From the NCBI RefSeq assembly GCF_026241755.1, contig NZ_JAPJDA010000001.1, positions 1 through 64,000 on the forward strand: a DNA stretch of 64,000 nucleotides, in the 5' to 3' direction. The notes beneath the pieces are model-generated. The model saw only the letters and a program-made list of their open reading frames with translations, had not been told where the DNA came from and searched no databases. A program made the translations under genes and the position numbers. Source of the DNA: Salinimicrobium profundisediminis. Lineage in GTDB: Bacteria > Bacteroidota > Bacteroidia > Flavobacteriales > Flavobacteriaceae. This document shows positions 40,409 to 48,744 of the stretch, piece by piece. The stretch's first letter is position 1; every line of letters starts with the position of its first letter.

Positions 40409-41458
40409 TTAGTCATTGAAATAAAATCCGTTAGGCCCCACTCCAACATTAATTTTCTTTACAAACTCACCGGCAGTGGTATACACCTCAATAAACCCGT
40501 TTGAAGCAAAATCACCTGCATCACCAATGTAAATCCTGCCGTCTTCTACTTCAAAACCATACATTTTTCCCCATTGAGACTCACTGGTGTACTCAATAAT
40601 AGGAGCAGAAGGACTGGTTGTAGCCCCAACTTCCATAGCATAAACTGCGTTGTCTAAAGTAAAATAAACTGTACCGTCTTCAACCTCTAAATTAGACGCT
40701 CCCTGTAGATCATCAGTTAAAACAACTTCCGATACTTTTTGCCCTGTTGTAAGATCAATAGTTTCAATGCTTCCTGTGCCCAGCACGTAGAGATAATCAT
40801 TCTCGATCTCCATATCTGTAAGTCCGTCATTTACCTGGATGGTCTTTACTACGTCTTTGGTAGCTGAATTTATTACAGTTATAGTATTACCCACCCCATA
40901 AGAAGAATTCTGAACATAAACGAAATCATCTTCAGCTATAATTTTTGAAGCAGGACCGTCAATTTCTATGGTACCGGTAACCTCTAAAGTTTTAAGGTCT
41001 ACCAATGCAATATAATCATCATTAGGTGTATCTATTACTTCAGCCAAATTTGTTACGTAAGCTGTTTCACCAACTACTGCTGCATAATAAGGAACTTTAA
41101 GACCACTGTCTACCTTTCCAACAACTTCAAAGGTGTTACGGTCTACCGCGGTGATAAGATTTGAACCATTAGAAATTATGTAAGCATTGTCTTCGTGGAA
41201 AAACATTGATTGTAGAAACATTCCCAGGTCGTCATTATTGTTTGCCTGGTAAATTTCGTTCTCTACAGTTTCCATATCATCACTAATATATGTTACTGTA
41301 CCCGCAGCCTGTGCGCCTTCATTAAGCACAAAAAGACCTTCGGAATAAACTCCGACTTCTGGTTCGGGTTGTGGATCTACATTGTCATCATCGCTGCTAC
41401 ACGAGTTGAAAAATAATCCTCCAAGGAGTCCAAATAAAAATAGTTTGCTAAGCTTCAT
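40409..41458 (-). CDS. Surface lipoprotein beta-propeller, DUF5074/YncE-like, probable BtuG-type cobalamin-binding protein
   Basis: 349 residues. Signal ends FFNSCSSDDDN (C20); an acidic stretch after the Cys resembles the lipoprotein export signal of Bacteroidota. The mature part is a series of about 40-residue beta repeats (GLFVLNEGAQAAGTVTYI, AVDRNTFEVVGKVDSG, ALVDLKTLEVTGTIEIDG, VINSATKDVVKTIQVNDG, IDLTTGQKVSEVVL), a YncE-like seven-bladed propeller. It lies four bases after btuB behind a B12 riboswitch. In Bacteroides, propeller lipoprotein BtuG caps BtuB and captures cobalamin with very high affinity; that role is inferred here from fold and position. Confidence 0.75.
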   Translation of the reverse strand: MKLSKLFLFGLLGGLFFNSCSSDDDNVDPQPEPEVGVYSEGLFVLNEGAQAAGTVTYISDDMETVENEIYQANNNDDLGMFLQSMFFHEDNAYIISNGSNLITAVDRNTFEVVGKVDSGLKVPYYAAVVGETAYVTNLAEVIDTPNDDYIALVDLKTLEVTGTIEIDGPASKIIAEDDFVYVQNSSYGVGNTITVINSATKDVVKTIQVNDGLTDMEIENDYLYVLGTGSIETIDLTTGQKVSEVVLTDDLQGASNLEVEDGTVYFTLDNAVYAMEVGATTSPSAPIIEYTSESQWGKMYGFEVEDGRIYIGDAGDFASNGFIEVYTTAGEFVKKINVGVGPNGFYFND

Positions 41459-41461
41459 AAA

Positions 41462-43300
41462 TTAAAAATTAAGATTTAAATAAATATTGAAATTGACGCC
41501 AGGCATCCAGCGGTCTTCTACGTTTTGATAAGCCTCATCAAAAATATTTCTCACCCGAGCTCCCAACCTGTAGGACTTTTCCTGGCCAAAAGCATAAGAA
41601 GTAGAAATATTTGAAATTGTGTAGGCGTCAAGATTGTAATTTGGATCATTGTCCGATCGTGTAAATACCTCTCCATTAAAGAGCAACTGGTAATCAAAAT
41701 TCCACCTGCCATAAGCATAGCCGGCGCTGCCCGTTACTTTGTGATAAGGGACATAGATCAATTGCTTGCTGGTCTTTTGATTTTCAGATACCGTGTAAGA
41801 GTATATTCCTTTAAGCCTTAAAAATCCGTTACCAATATGCTTCTCCCAACCTAAAAGACCTTCCAATCCGTAAGAGCGTACTTCATCTTCGTTCTGCGGC
41901 CGCCAAATTCCGCCACTTGCCGGGAGCCACCTTATCATATCTTTTATATCTATATAGTAAGCAGTAAGATCCAGATCAAAATTTTGCCATCTAAAACTGT
42001 TACCTATTTCTCCCTGGAGCGAAGTTTCTGGTTTTAAATCGGGATTTCCCCCGGGATTCCAGTAAAGGTCGTTGTAAGTAGGGATCTTAAAATTTTTGGA
42101 GGCATTCAGCTTCAGTGCGTAGAAGGATGAAAACTCGTATTTTGCTCCTGCGGAAAAGAGCACGGGGCTCTCATAATTATTTGTCAGTTCCTTCCGAAGC
42201 CCTGCCTCATACGAGAATCTTTGAGTTGCGTGATGCTTCAGAAGTAATGCTGCGGAAAAAATATTCCTGCTGTTGTCATCAATTCCGGAGCCCTCGCCAC
42301 TGGTGTGGGTATTTGAAAGCACCGAAGCTAACTTAACATCTTTAAAACCAGTGTATTCAAGGTCATTGCGGGCTATAAAAGTCTCTGCCTGCCCAAACGA
42401 ATACTTGTCGGAAGACAGATTCTCATAATACCTGAAGCTTTCATCTAAAAATGCCAGTTTGGTAGTAGATTTAAAATGCGAGATCCCTGTCTCCCACTCC
42501 AGTAAATTCCTGCTGTTAATGTCCCTGTATTTTGTTGGAGTTTCTGAAGGTCTTATGAGTGAAAAGTGCCTGCCTGCATGAGAAAAACTACTAAAAGCCC
42601 GTAAATAATTTTTAGGAGCGATCTTATATGCCAGCCCCACATCAAGCGTATTATTGAAAAATTGCCCATTCAGGTTTTCACCATTGTCGGGATATTCATA
42701 ATCATTGTCTGAACTGTTTCTTGCTCCCGCTATAGATAAACTCCACAGCTCGCCCGAAGCTTCCGTTTTATATCTCGCATCTACAGTGTTATAGCTGCCA
42801 TACTGAAGAAAAAGTTCATTTTTAAAGCCCTGGTTAAAGTGAAGCCGATTATTGAGGTGAACAGTACCGCCAATGGCGCCCGTACCATAAACCACACTTC
42901 CGCCACCGCCGCGTACAGTAATCTCGTCTATGCCTACTGTACTAATTATATTGAAGTTGACCTGCCCGTTAAATTGAGAATTAATATTGATCCCGTTCCA
43001 CAAAACTGCGGTTTGCGACGCTGTGGTGCCGCGGAAAGAAGGCGAAGAAACCATCCCCAGTCCATTCTCCTTAAAATAAATGGGAGAGTTGAACTCCAAG
43101 ACCTCTCCTAGCGCAGAACGGCTGAGTTTACTAACAGAATCATCAATTTTGATAAGGGTTTGGCCGGTTGAAAACTCTCGAAGTTTAACATCGCTTACAA
43201 ATACCTCTTCGAGATAATTGATAGAGTCCAGTTGGGCAAAAGAGGCTGTCCAATTTAGCAGGGCCAGGAATAGAAGGTAGAAAGTGCTTTTTTTCATCAT
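41462..43300 (-). CDS. btuB: TonB-dependent outer membrane vitamin B12 receptor (BtuB-type)
   Basis: 612 residues, as short as E. coli BtuB. Signal peptide to about 22 (NWTASFAQ), then the TonB-box region and the plug: LGEVLEFNSPIYFKENGLGMVSSPSFRGTTASQTAVLWNGININ and GIDEITVRGGGGSVVYGTGAIGGTVHL. A 22-strand-type barrel follows and ends FNIYLNLNF with terminal Phe. The specificity call rests on the cobalamin riboswitch in its leader and the btuF/btuC/btuD genes alongside. MM at the start allows either ATG. Confidence 0.88.
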   Translation of the reverse strand: MMKKSTFYLLFLALLNWTASFAQLDSINYLEEVFVSDVKLREFSTGQTLIKIDDSVSKLSRSALGEVLEFNSPIYFKENGLGMVSSPSFRGTTASQTAVLWNGININSQFNGQVNFNIISTVGIDEITVRGGGGSVVYGTGAIGGTVHLNNRLHFNQGFKNELFLQYGSYNTVDARYKTEASGELWSLSIAGARNSSDNDYEYPDNGENLNGQFFNNTLDVGLAYKIAPKNYLRAFSSFSHAGRHFSLIRPSETPTKYRDINSRNLLEWETGISHFKSTTKLAFLDESFRYYENLSSDKYSFGQAETFIARNDLEYTGFKDVKLASVLSNTHTSGEGSGIDDNSRNIFSAALLLKHHATQRFSYEAGLRKELTNNYESPVLFSAGAKYEFSSFYALKLNASKNFKIPTYNDLYWNPGGNPDLKPETSLQGEIGNSFRWQNFDLDLTAYYIDIKDMIRWLPASGGIWRPQNEDEVRSYGLEGLLGWEKHIGNGFLRLKGIYSYTVSENQKTSKQLIYVPYHKVTGSAGYAYGRWNFDYQLLFNGEVFTRSDNDPNYNLDAYTISNISTSYAFGQEKSYRLGARVRNIFDEAYQNVEDRWMPGVNFNIYLNLNF

Positions 43301-43345
43301 CCGCAGGCTTTTTTCCCGAAAGCCAAAGGTTTTTAATTAATGAAA

Positions 43346-43595
43346 AATGGCAGGTCTCCTGGCTCGCGTCCTTTTTGTTAACCTTCCCATCCTAAAATCA
43401 GGACAGTGGTATGAAGTGTACAAAAGGCATTCCGACGCATCGGAACTAAGCTTACAGTTGCGGGAACAGCTCAGGCTTGTTTGAAGTTAGAGTTTAGAAG
43501 TTAGAAATACGAAGTAATTCTTGCTTCAACTCTCTTCGGAAGTTAGTGTCAAATTTCGTACTTCGTACTTCTAACTTCCCCTGATTCCCTTTTAA
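43346..43595 (-). ncRNA. Cobalamin riboswitch, apparently interrupted in loop L4
   Basis: Read on the minus strand, the 5' half is AAAAGGGAATCAGG (about 43593-43580). The 3' half resumes at CCTGAGCTGTTCCCGCAACTG (43475-43455), followed by the B12-box-like ACCACTGTCC, GGGAAGG, and GCCAGGAGACCTGCC (ending 43349). GGGAA/TTCCC and TCAGG/CCTGA are the P3 and P4 stems. Between them, where about 7-10 loop bases with GGTGAAA-like sequence are usual, there are 104 bases of palindromic sequence. The btuB start is about 45 bases after the 3' end. The element should repress btuB and the BtuG-like gene when B12 is plentiful, if it still folds. Confidence 0.85.
43476..43579. repeat. Inverted-repeat insertion inside the cobalamin riboswitch
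   Basis: Arms GAAGTTAGAAATACGAAGTA (43497-43516) and its complement with one mismatch (43559-43578) enclose about 42 bases that themselves contain GAAGTTAG and CTTCAACTC words. The left side carries 21 further bases of GAAGTTAGAGTTTAG style. No open reading frame and no clear target-site duplication is present. The composition resembles the simple-word hairpin at 20.1 kb. Confidence 0.75.
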
Positions 43596-43716
43596 TCGAT
43601 GTCTTTACTTTCTGAATTTTTTTCAGAAAACAATCGAACCAAAATTCAAAGCGAAAGTAAACATTTTAGGGCTTTTTACTTCAAAAATTTTAAATAATCT
43701 TACTTTTGAAGTGCCA

Positions 43717-44862
43717 ATGAAAAATACCCTCTACACATACAGCCTGTTACTTCTTATCATCTGCTTTGGATGTAAATCTGACAAAAAGGAAAAAGCCCCG
43801 CTCTTATCAAAGCAGGGAAAAGAAGTCGAAATACAATATGCCTCGGGTCTCAAAATCACCGATTTTGGAGATCATAAGATCATTACTGTAGAAAACCCGT
43901 GGCCCAATGCCGACAGGACCTATAGATACCTGCTGGCAGAAGAAGGAGCGACCGTACCACAGGATGTAGAATTTGATCAACGGATTCAAATTCCGGTAAA
44001 AAACATAGTGGTTACTTCCACAACCCATATTCCGGCGCTTGAGGTACTAAATTCCGAAGAACTGCTCGTGGGCTTTCCCGGTCTGGATTATATTTCTTCT
44101 GAAAAAACCCGCAAGCGCATTGATGCTGGCAAAATCAAGGAAATAGGTAAGAACGAAGCCCTTAATACCGAAAGCCTGCTTAACCTCCAGCCCGATGTAG
44201 TCATTGGTTTTTCGGTAGATGGCAGCAACAAGAGCCTTGACCTGCTCCAAAAAACCGGAATCCCGGTGGTGTTCAACGCCGACTGGACAGAGCATACCCC
44301 TTTAGGAAAAGCCGAATGGATCAAGTTCTTTGGCGCCTTTCTGGGAAAAATGAATGAAGCAAATGCCTTTTTTGAAGAGGTAGAAGAAGAGTATCTCAGC
44401 GCCAAAGAACTGGCCAAAAAGGCCAAAAACAAACCCGATGTGGTTGCCGGTGCCATGTACCAGGACCAGTGGTACCTGCCCGCGGGTAACTCCTGGCAGG
44501 CAATTTTTATAGAAGATGCCCATGCCAATTACCTTTTTAAAGAGACAGAAGGCACAGGCAGCCTTTCCCTTTCTTTTGAAAATGTACTAACACAGGCCGC
44601 ACATGCCGATTTTTGGATGGGGCCCGGCCAGTTCACAGCTTATACCCAAATGCTACAGGCGTCTCCCCACTATGCAAGGTTTGAAGCTTTTGAGAACAGG
44701 AATATCTATACTTTTGCCAGTGAAAAAGGGAGTACCGGCGGGGTGATTTTCTATGAACTCGCTCCTTTGCGGCCCGATTTGGTTTTGAAAGACATGATCT
44801 CTGTTTTTCACCCCCAGCTGCTCCCCAACTATACCTCCACTTTTTATAAACCCCTGGAATAG
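43717..44862 (+). CDS. btuF: Cobalamin ABC transporter substrate-binding lipoprotein (BtuF-type)
   Basis: 381 residues from ATG 43717. Lipobox LLIICFGC (C19). The TroA/BtuF-like two-lobe fold includes VVTSTTHIPALEVLNSEELLVGF, LLNLQPDVVIGFSVDGSN, TGIPVVFNADWTEHTPLGKAEWIKFFGAFLG and a central long helix. It would shuttle B12 from the outer membrane to BtuCD; siderophores are an alternative substrate, but the riboswitch-bearing btuB next door argues for B12. TACTTTTG (43701-43708) just before the start resembles a -7 box without a matching -33 TTG. Confidence 0.82.
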   Translation: MKNTLYTYSLLLLIICFGCKSDKKEKAPLLSKQGKEVEIQYASGLKITDFGDHKIITVENPWPNADRTYRYLLAEEGATVPQDVEFDQRIQIPVKNIVVTSTTHIPALEVLNSEELLVGFPGLDYISSEKTRKRIDAGKIKEIGKNEALNTESLLNLQPDVVIGFSVDGSNKSLDLLQKTGIPVVFNADWTEHTPLGKAEWIKFFGAFLGKMNEANAFFEEVEEEYLSAKELAKKAKNKPDVVAGAMYQDQWYLPAGNSWQAIFIEDAHANYLFKETEGTGSLSLSFENVLTQAAHADFWMGPGQFTAYTQMLQASPHYARFEAFENRNIYTFASEKGSTGGVIFYELAPLRPDLVLKDMISVFHPQLLPNYTSTFYKPLE

Positions 44863-45894
44863 TTGCAAAATACACGTGCCTATACTATCGTTTTATTTCT
44901 CTTGTTGGGAGCAACAGTAGCGGCATGGCTTTTAAATATTAGCCTTGGATCGGTAAATATTCCTTTTGAAGAAGTGCTGGCAGTACTTTTTTCTTCGGAA
45001 GCAGACAGTACCAACTGGCATTACATTATCATGGAATACCGCCTGCCAAAAGCTTTTACCTCCATTTTAGTAGGTTCAGGCCTTGCGGTGAGCGGGATGC
45101 TGATGCAAACGCTTTTCAGGAACCCTTTAGCCGGGCCGTATGTGCTGGGATTGAGCAGCGGCGCCAGCCTGGGCGTAGCTCTTGTACTCATGGGCGCTAC
45201 TATCTTTGGAGGTGTGGCAGGAGGCATTGTTTTCTCCCAATGGGGCGTGGTAATTGCGTCCAGCCTGGGGAGTTTACTCGTGCTTATGGCGGTAATGCTG
45301 GCATCGGTCAAGCTAAAAGATACCATGGCCATTCTCATTATTGGGCTCATGTTTGCGAGCCTAACCTCGGCGGTGGTAAGCGTACTGGCATATTTTAGTC
45401 CGGCAGCACAGCTGCAGCAGTATGTTTTTTGGTCCTACGGAAGTGTGGGTGATCTCAGTTGGAACGAACTGGGTATTCTTAGCCTTTTCTGGTTATTTGG
45501 GGTGATGATTGCCCTCTTCAGCATAAAAAATCTCAACTCCCTGCTTTTAGGAGAGCAATACGCCCGAAGTCTGGGAATGAACATTGGCCGAAACCGTACC
45601 GTGCTCATTATTTCCACCAGTATTCTGGCAGGTAGCATCACAGCCTTTGCCGGGCCGGTAGCCTTTGTGGGCATGGCAGTTCCCCACCTTATTAGACAGG
45701 TAATACCGGTGAACGATCACCGTATTTTATTGCCGGCAGTGATCTTTGGCGGTGCCATTCTCATGTTGCTTTGCGACACCGTGGCGCAAATGCCCGGCAG
45801 CGACTATACTTTACCCATAAATGCAGTAACTTCACTGGTAGGTGCCCCCGTGGTGATTTGGCTCCTGGTAAGAAAAAGAAAATTCCTCTTCTAA
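44863..45894 (+). CDS. btuC: FecCD/BtuC-type ABC transporter permease
   Basis: 343 residues beginning with TTG 44863, directly after the btuF stop TAG; the next in-frame ATG is some 50 codons in and would remove the first helix. Conserved motifs: YRLPKAFTSILVGSGLAVSGMLMQTLFRNPLAGPYVLGLSSGAS, GSITAFAGPVAFVGMAVPHLIRQ and the C-terminal LPINAVTSLVGAPVVIWLLVRKR. About ten membrane helices. It forms the inner-membrane channel of the B12 importer with the ATPase encoded next. Confidence 0.88.
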   Translation: MQNTRAYTIVLFLLLGATVAAWLLNISLGSVNIPFEEVLAVLFSSEADSTNWHYIIMEYRLPKAFTSILVGSGLAVSGMLMQTLFRNPLAGPYVLGLSSGASLGVALVLMGATIFGGVAGGIVFSQWGVVIASSLGSLLVLMAVMLASVKLKDTMAILIIGLMFASLTSAVVSVLAYFSPAAQLQQYVFWSYGSVGDLSWNELGILSLFWLFGVMIALFSIKNLNSLLLGEQYARSLGMNIGRNRTVLIISTSILAGSITAFAGPVAFVGMAVPHLIRQVIPVNDHRILLPAVIFGGAILMLLCDTVAQMPGSDYTLPINAVTSLVGAPVVIWLLVRKRKFLF

Positions 45895-46700
45895 AGATTC
45901 GGAACATAGAAGCAGAAAAGAAACATATCATCCTTAAAACTGAAAACCTTAGCATAGGTTACAGGAAGAAACAACTGGAAAAAGTAGTTGCTTCAGGAAT
46001 TAATATTGAAGTTACCGAAGGTGAACTGGTGGCTGTGATAGGTATAAATGGCGTAGGGAAATCGACATTTTTGAGAACCGTAAGCGGTATTCAGCCAGAG
46101 CTCTCAGGACACATCGAGATCAACGGAGTGAACAGGAAGAATATTTCTTCGGAAAGACTGGCAACCATGATTAGCCTGGTGCTCACCGAGCAGCCCCTGT
46201 CAAAAAACCTTGGCGTAGCCGAACTGGTGGCGCTTGGAAGACAACCTTACACCAACTGGATAGGAAGACTTAGCCCGGGCGACCTAAAAATAGTAAAAAA
46301 CGCACTGGCCCTGGTTAAGATTGAAGAAATACAGGAAAAGAAATGTCATGAGCTAAGTGACGGACAGTTACAAAAAGTGCTTATTTCTCGTGCCCTTGCA
46401 CAGAATACGCCGCTGATGATCCTCGATGAGCCCACTTCCCATCTCGACATGTACCACAAGGCACAGGTACTCAAACTCCTGAAAGACCTAAGCCTGCGCA
46501 CAAGAAAAGCGGTGATCTTTGCAACTCATGAGATTAACCTAGCGCTGCAATTGTGCGATAAGATCATTTTGATGAAGCCCAATGAGGTGGTACAGGGGAA
46601 GCCACAACAGCTTATCCAAAAAGGGCATTTTGAGAGCATCTTTCCATCAGACCTCATTGTTTTTGATACCGCTACCGAATCTTTCAGAATAAAAACCTGA
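45771..46700 (+). CDS. btuD: Cobalamin/iron-type ABC transporter ATP-binding protein (BtuD-type); start uncertain
   Basis: The conserved ATPase begins near HIILKTENLSIGYRKK (about 45927). Walker A is GINGVGKST, the signature LSDGQLQKVLISRALAQ, Walker B LMILDEPTSHLD, and the switch His is in FATHEINLA. The only in-frame ATG is at 45771, inside btuC, which would add about 50 residues of btuC antisense-frame-like sequence and a 124-base overlap. No ATG, GTG or TTG lies between the btuC stop (45894) and the ABC domain. ATT 45897 or ATA 45906 would be needed for a short start. The coordinate given is therefore an upper bound. Confidence 0.75.
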   Translation: MRHRGANARQRLYFTHKCSNFTGRCPRGDLAPGKKKKIPLLKIRNIEAEKKHIILKTENLSIGYRKKQLEKVVASGINIEVTEGELVAVIGINGVGKSTFLRTVSGIQPELSGHIEINGVNRKNISSERLATMISLVLTEQPLSKNLGVAELVALGRQPYTNWIGRLSPGDLKIVKNALALVKIEEIQEKKCHELSDGQLQKVLISRALAQNTPLMILDEPTSHLDMYHKAQVLKLLKDLSLRTRKAVIFATHEINLALQLCDKIILMKPNEVVQGKPQQLIQKGHFESIFPSDLIVFDTATESFRIKT

Positions 46701-46730
46701 AAATAGTATCTTTGAGCAAACCTGCAGCTC

Positions 46731-48131
46731 ATGACAGATCCTATTATACTGGCAACCTCTCTTATTATCCTTATTTTTGGAGGGCTTTTGGGTTATTTGC
46801 TGGCCAATTTTAAGGGCAAAAGTGTTCAAAATGTGCTTAAAGAGCGAAATGAACAACTTAATAACCAGTATCAGGAGTATAAGGTTCAAAGTCAGGAGCA
46901 GCTACTTCAGCTCAAGGAGCAGGCGCGGGAGGAAAAAGAAGGCGTCAACAATCAATTAATTGAAGCCTGCCGGGAACGTGAAGAAATAAGGGGCAAAAAA
47001 GACATTTTAAGCACCCAATTGACCGAAAGAACTTCAGAATTAAAAAACCTTCAGGAAAAACTGGAAGAGCAAAAAGGGGAACTGGAAAAACTTCAGGAAA
47101 AATTCAGCAAAGAATTTGAGAACCTTGCTAACAAGATCCTCGAACAAAAATCGGAGAAATTCACCAGCATCAACAAAGAAAACATCAACCAGATCCTCTC
47201 CCCGCTTCAGGAAAAGATCAAACTTTTTGAGGAAAAGGTGGAGAAAAATTCTAATGATTTTATTGAGCGGCACGCACAGCTGGGCAAGCAGCTTGAATAC
47301 CTGCACGAGCAGAATGTGAAGATCAGCGAAGAAGCCAATAACCTTACCAGGGCACTAAAAGGCGAAAATAAGACCCAGGGCAACTGGGGCGAATTGATTT
47401 TGGAGCGCGTACTTGAGAAGTCGGGGCTGGTAAGGGACCGGGAATATTTTCTGCAGAAATCCCACGAGACCGAAGAAGGCAAAAAACTACTGCCAGATGT
47501 GGTTCTACATTTACCCGGAGACAAGCGCATGGTCATTGACTCAAAAGTTTCGCTTGTAGCTTATGAAAAATACGTAAACGAAGAAGACCAGGAAAAAAGG
47601 GCGCGTCATCTCAAAGACCACTTGCGATCTCTTAACAGCCATATTCAGGATCTTAGCTCGAAAAAATACGAGGATCTCTACAAAATGGAATCGCCAGATT
47701 TTGTGCTGATGTTCATCCCTGTAGAACCTGCCCTGTACCTGGCACAAAACCTTGACAGTTCTTTCTTTTACACGGCTTTTCAAAAGAATATTTTACTGGT
47801 AAGCCCCACCACCCTGCTTTCTGTACTGCGAACTATCGACACCTTGTGGAGCAACGAAAAACAACAGCAAAATGCCCTTGAAATCGCCAATCATGCAGCA
47901 TCTTTGTACCACAAATTCAAGTTGCTGTTAGACGAACTGGAAACTGTGGGGAAAAGGCTTAAATCTACCAACACGGCCTATGACGATGCCATGAAAAAAC
48001 TTACAGGCCAGCAAAACCTCATTAAAGACATAGATCAACTGGAAACCCTGGGGATTTCCCCCAAACAAAAATTGTCTCAAAAATGGCTTTCCCGGGCAAA
48101 CGGGGAAGAAAATCAGAACCAGTTGAACTAA
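46731..48131 (+). CDS. rmuC: DNA recombination protein RmuC
   Basis: 466 residues. An N-terminal membrane helix (about 7-24, ATSLIILIFGGLLGYLLA) is followed by a long coiled coil (about 30-140, rich in E, K, Q) and the RmuC nuclease-like domain. This has LTRALKGENKTQGNWGELILERVLEKSGLV, then LPDVVLHLPGDKRMVIDSKVSLVAYEKYVN and MFIPVEPALYLA. RmuC limits inversions between short inverted repeats in E. coli. TATCTTTG at 46707 may be its -7 box. Confidence 0.94.
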   Translation: MTDPIILATSLIILIFGGLLGYLLANFKGKSVQNVLKERNEQLNNQYQEYKVQSQEQLLQLKEQAREEKEGVNNQLIEACREREEIRGKKDILSTQLTERTSELKNLQEKLEEQKGELEKLQEKFSKEFENLANKILEQKSEKFTSINKENINQILSPLQEKIKLFEEKVEKNSNDFIERHAQLGKQLEYLHEQNVKISEEANNLTRALKGENKTQGNWGELILERVLEKSGLVRDREYFLQKSHETEEGKKLLPDVVLHLPGDKRMVIDSKVSLVAYEKYVNEEDQEKRARHLKDHLRSLNSHIQDLSSKKYEDLYKMESPDFVLMFIPVEPALYLAQNLDSSFFYTAFQKNILLVSPTTLLSVLRTIDTLWSNEKQQQNALEIANHAASLYHKFKLLLDELETVGKRLKSTNTAYDDAMKKLTGQQNLIKDIDQLETLGISPKQKLSQKWLSRANGEENQNQLN

Positions 48132-48198
48132 AATTATGAAAATTTCTCCGGGTCTTTTCCAGGAGATTTTATAAACCTACTTTACCAAAACTTTTAGA

Positions 48199-48744
48199 AT
48201 GACCAAAGATTTTAAAACTGTTGCCGAATCTCAAGTAACCATTTCAGAACTTATGTTGCCCTCACATTCCAATTTCAACGGAAAAATACATGGAGGTTAC
48301 GTATTGTCCCTGCTCGATCAAATTGCTTTTGCCTGTGCTTCGAAACATTCGGGGGCCTATTGCGTTACAGCCAGCGTAGACACCGTAGATTTTCTTAAAC
48401 CTATAGAAATCGGGGAACTGGTAACCATGAAAGCTTCGGTTAATTTTGTGGGCAGCAGCTCCATGCAGATCGGGATTCGGGTGGAAGCCGAAAATATCCA
48501 GACAGGTGCAGTAAAACATTGTAATTCCTCGTATTTTACCATGGTTGCAAAAGATGAGAAAGGACAATCGGTCAAAGTACCGGGACTCGTTTTAAAATCC
48601 AGGGATGACATCAGAAGGTTTGCGAAAAGTATTAAGCGGTACGACAATAAGAGGGTGCGCCTCAAAGAATTTACCGAAACTGATTTTGTTTCTGAAGAGC
48701 ATCTTCACATCGTGGAAACCTATAACGTGAAAATTGAGGCGTAG
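48199..48744 (+). CDS. Acyl-CoA thioesterase (hotdog fold)
   Basis: 181 residues. Hotdog thioesterase motifs: LPSHSNFNGKIHGGYVLSLLDQIAFACASKH with the Asp in the central helix, YCVTASVDTVDFLKPIEIGE, and VKHCNSSYFTMVA. The length suits a single hotdog domain with a C-terminal helix, as in YciA and the BFIT/ACOT-like family. It hydrolyses acyl-CoA esters in the cytoplasm; chain length is unknown. Its stop overlaps by one base the GTG start of the next gene. Confidence 0.9.
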   Translation: MTKDFKTVAESQVTISELMLPSHSNFNGKIHGGYVLSLLDQIAFACASKHSGAYCVTASVDTVDFLKPIEIGELVTMKASVNFVGSSSMQIGIRVEAENIQTGAVKHCNSSYFTMVAKDEKGQSVKVPGLVLKSRDDIRRFAKSIKRYDNKRVRLKEFTETDFVSEEHLHIVETYNVKIEA

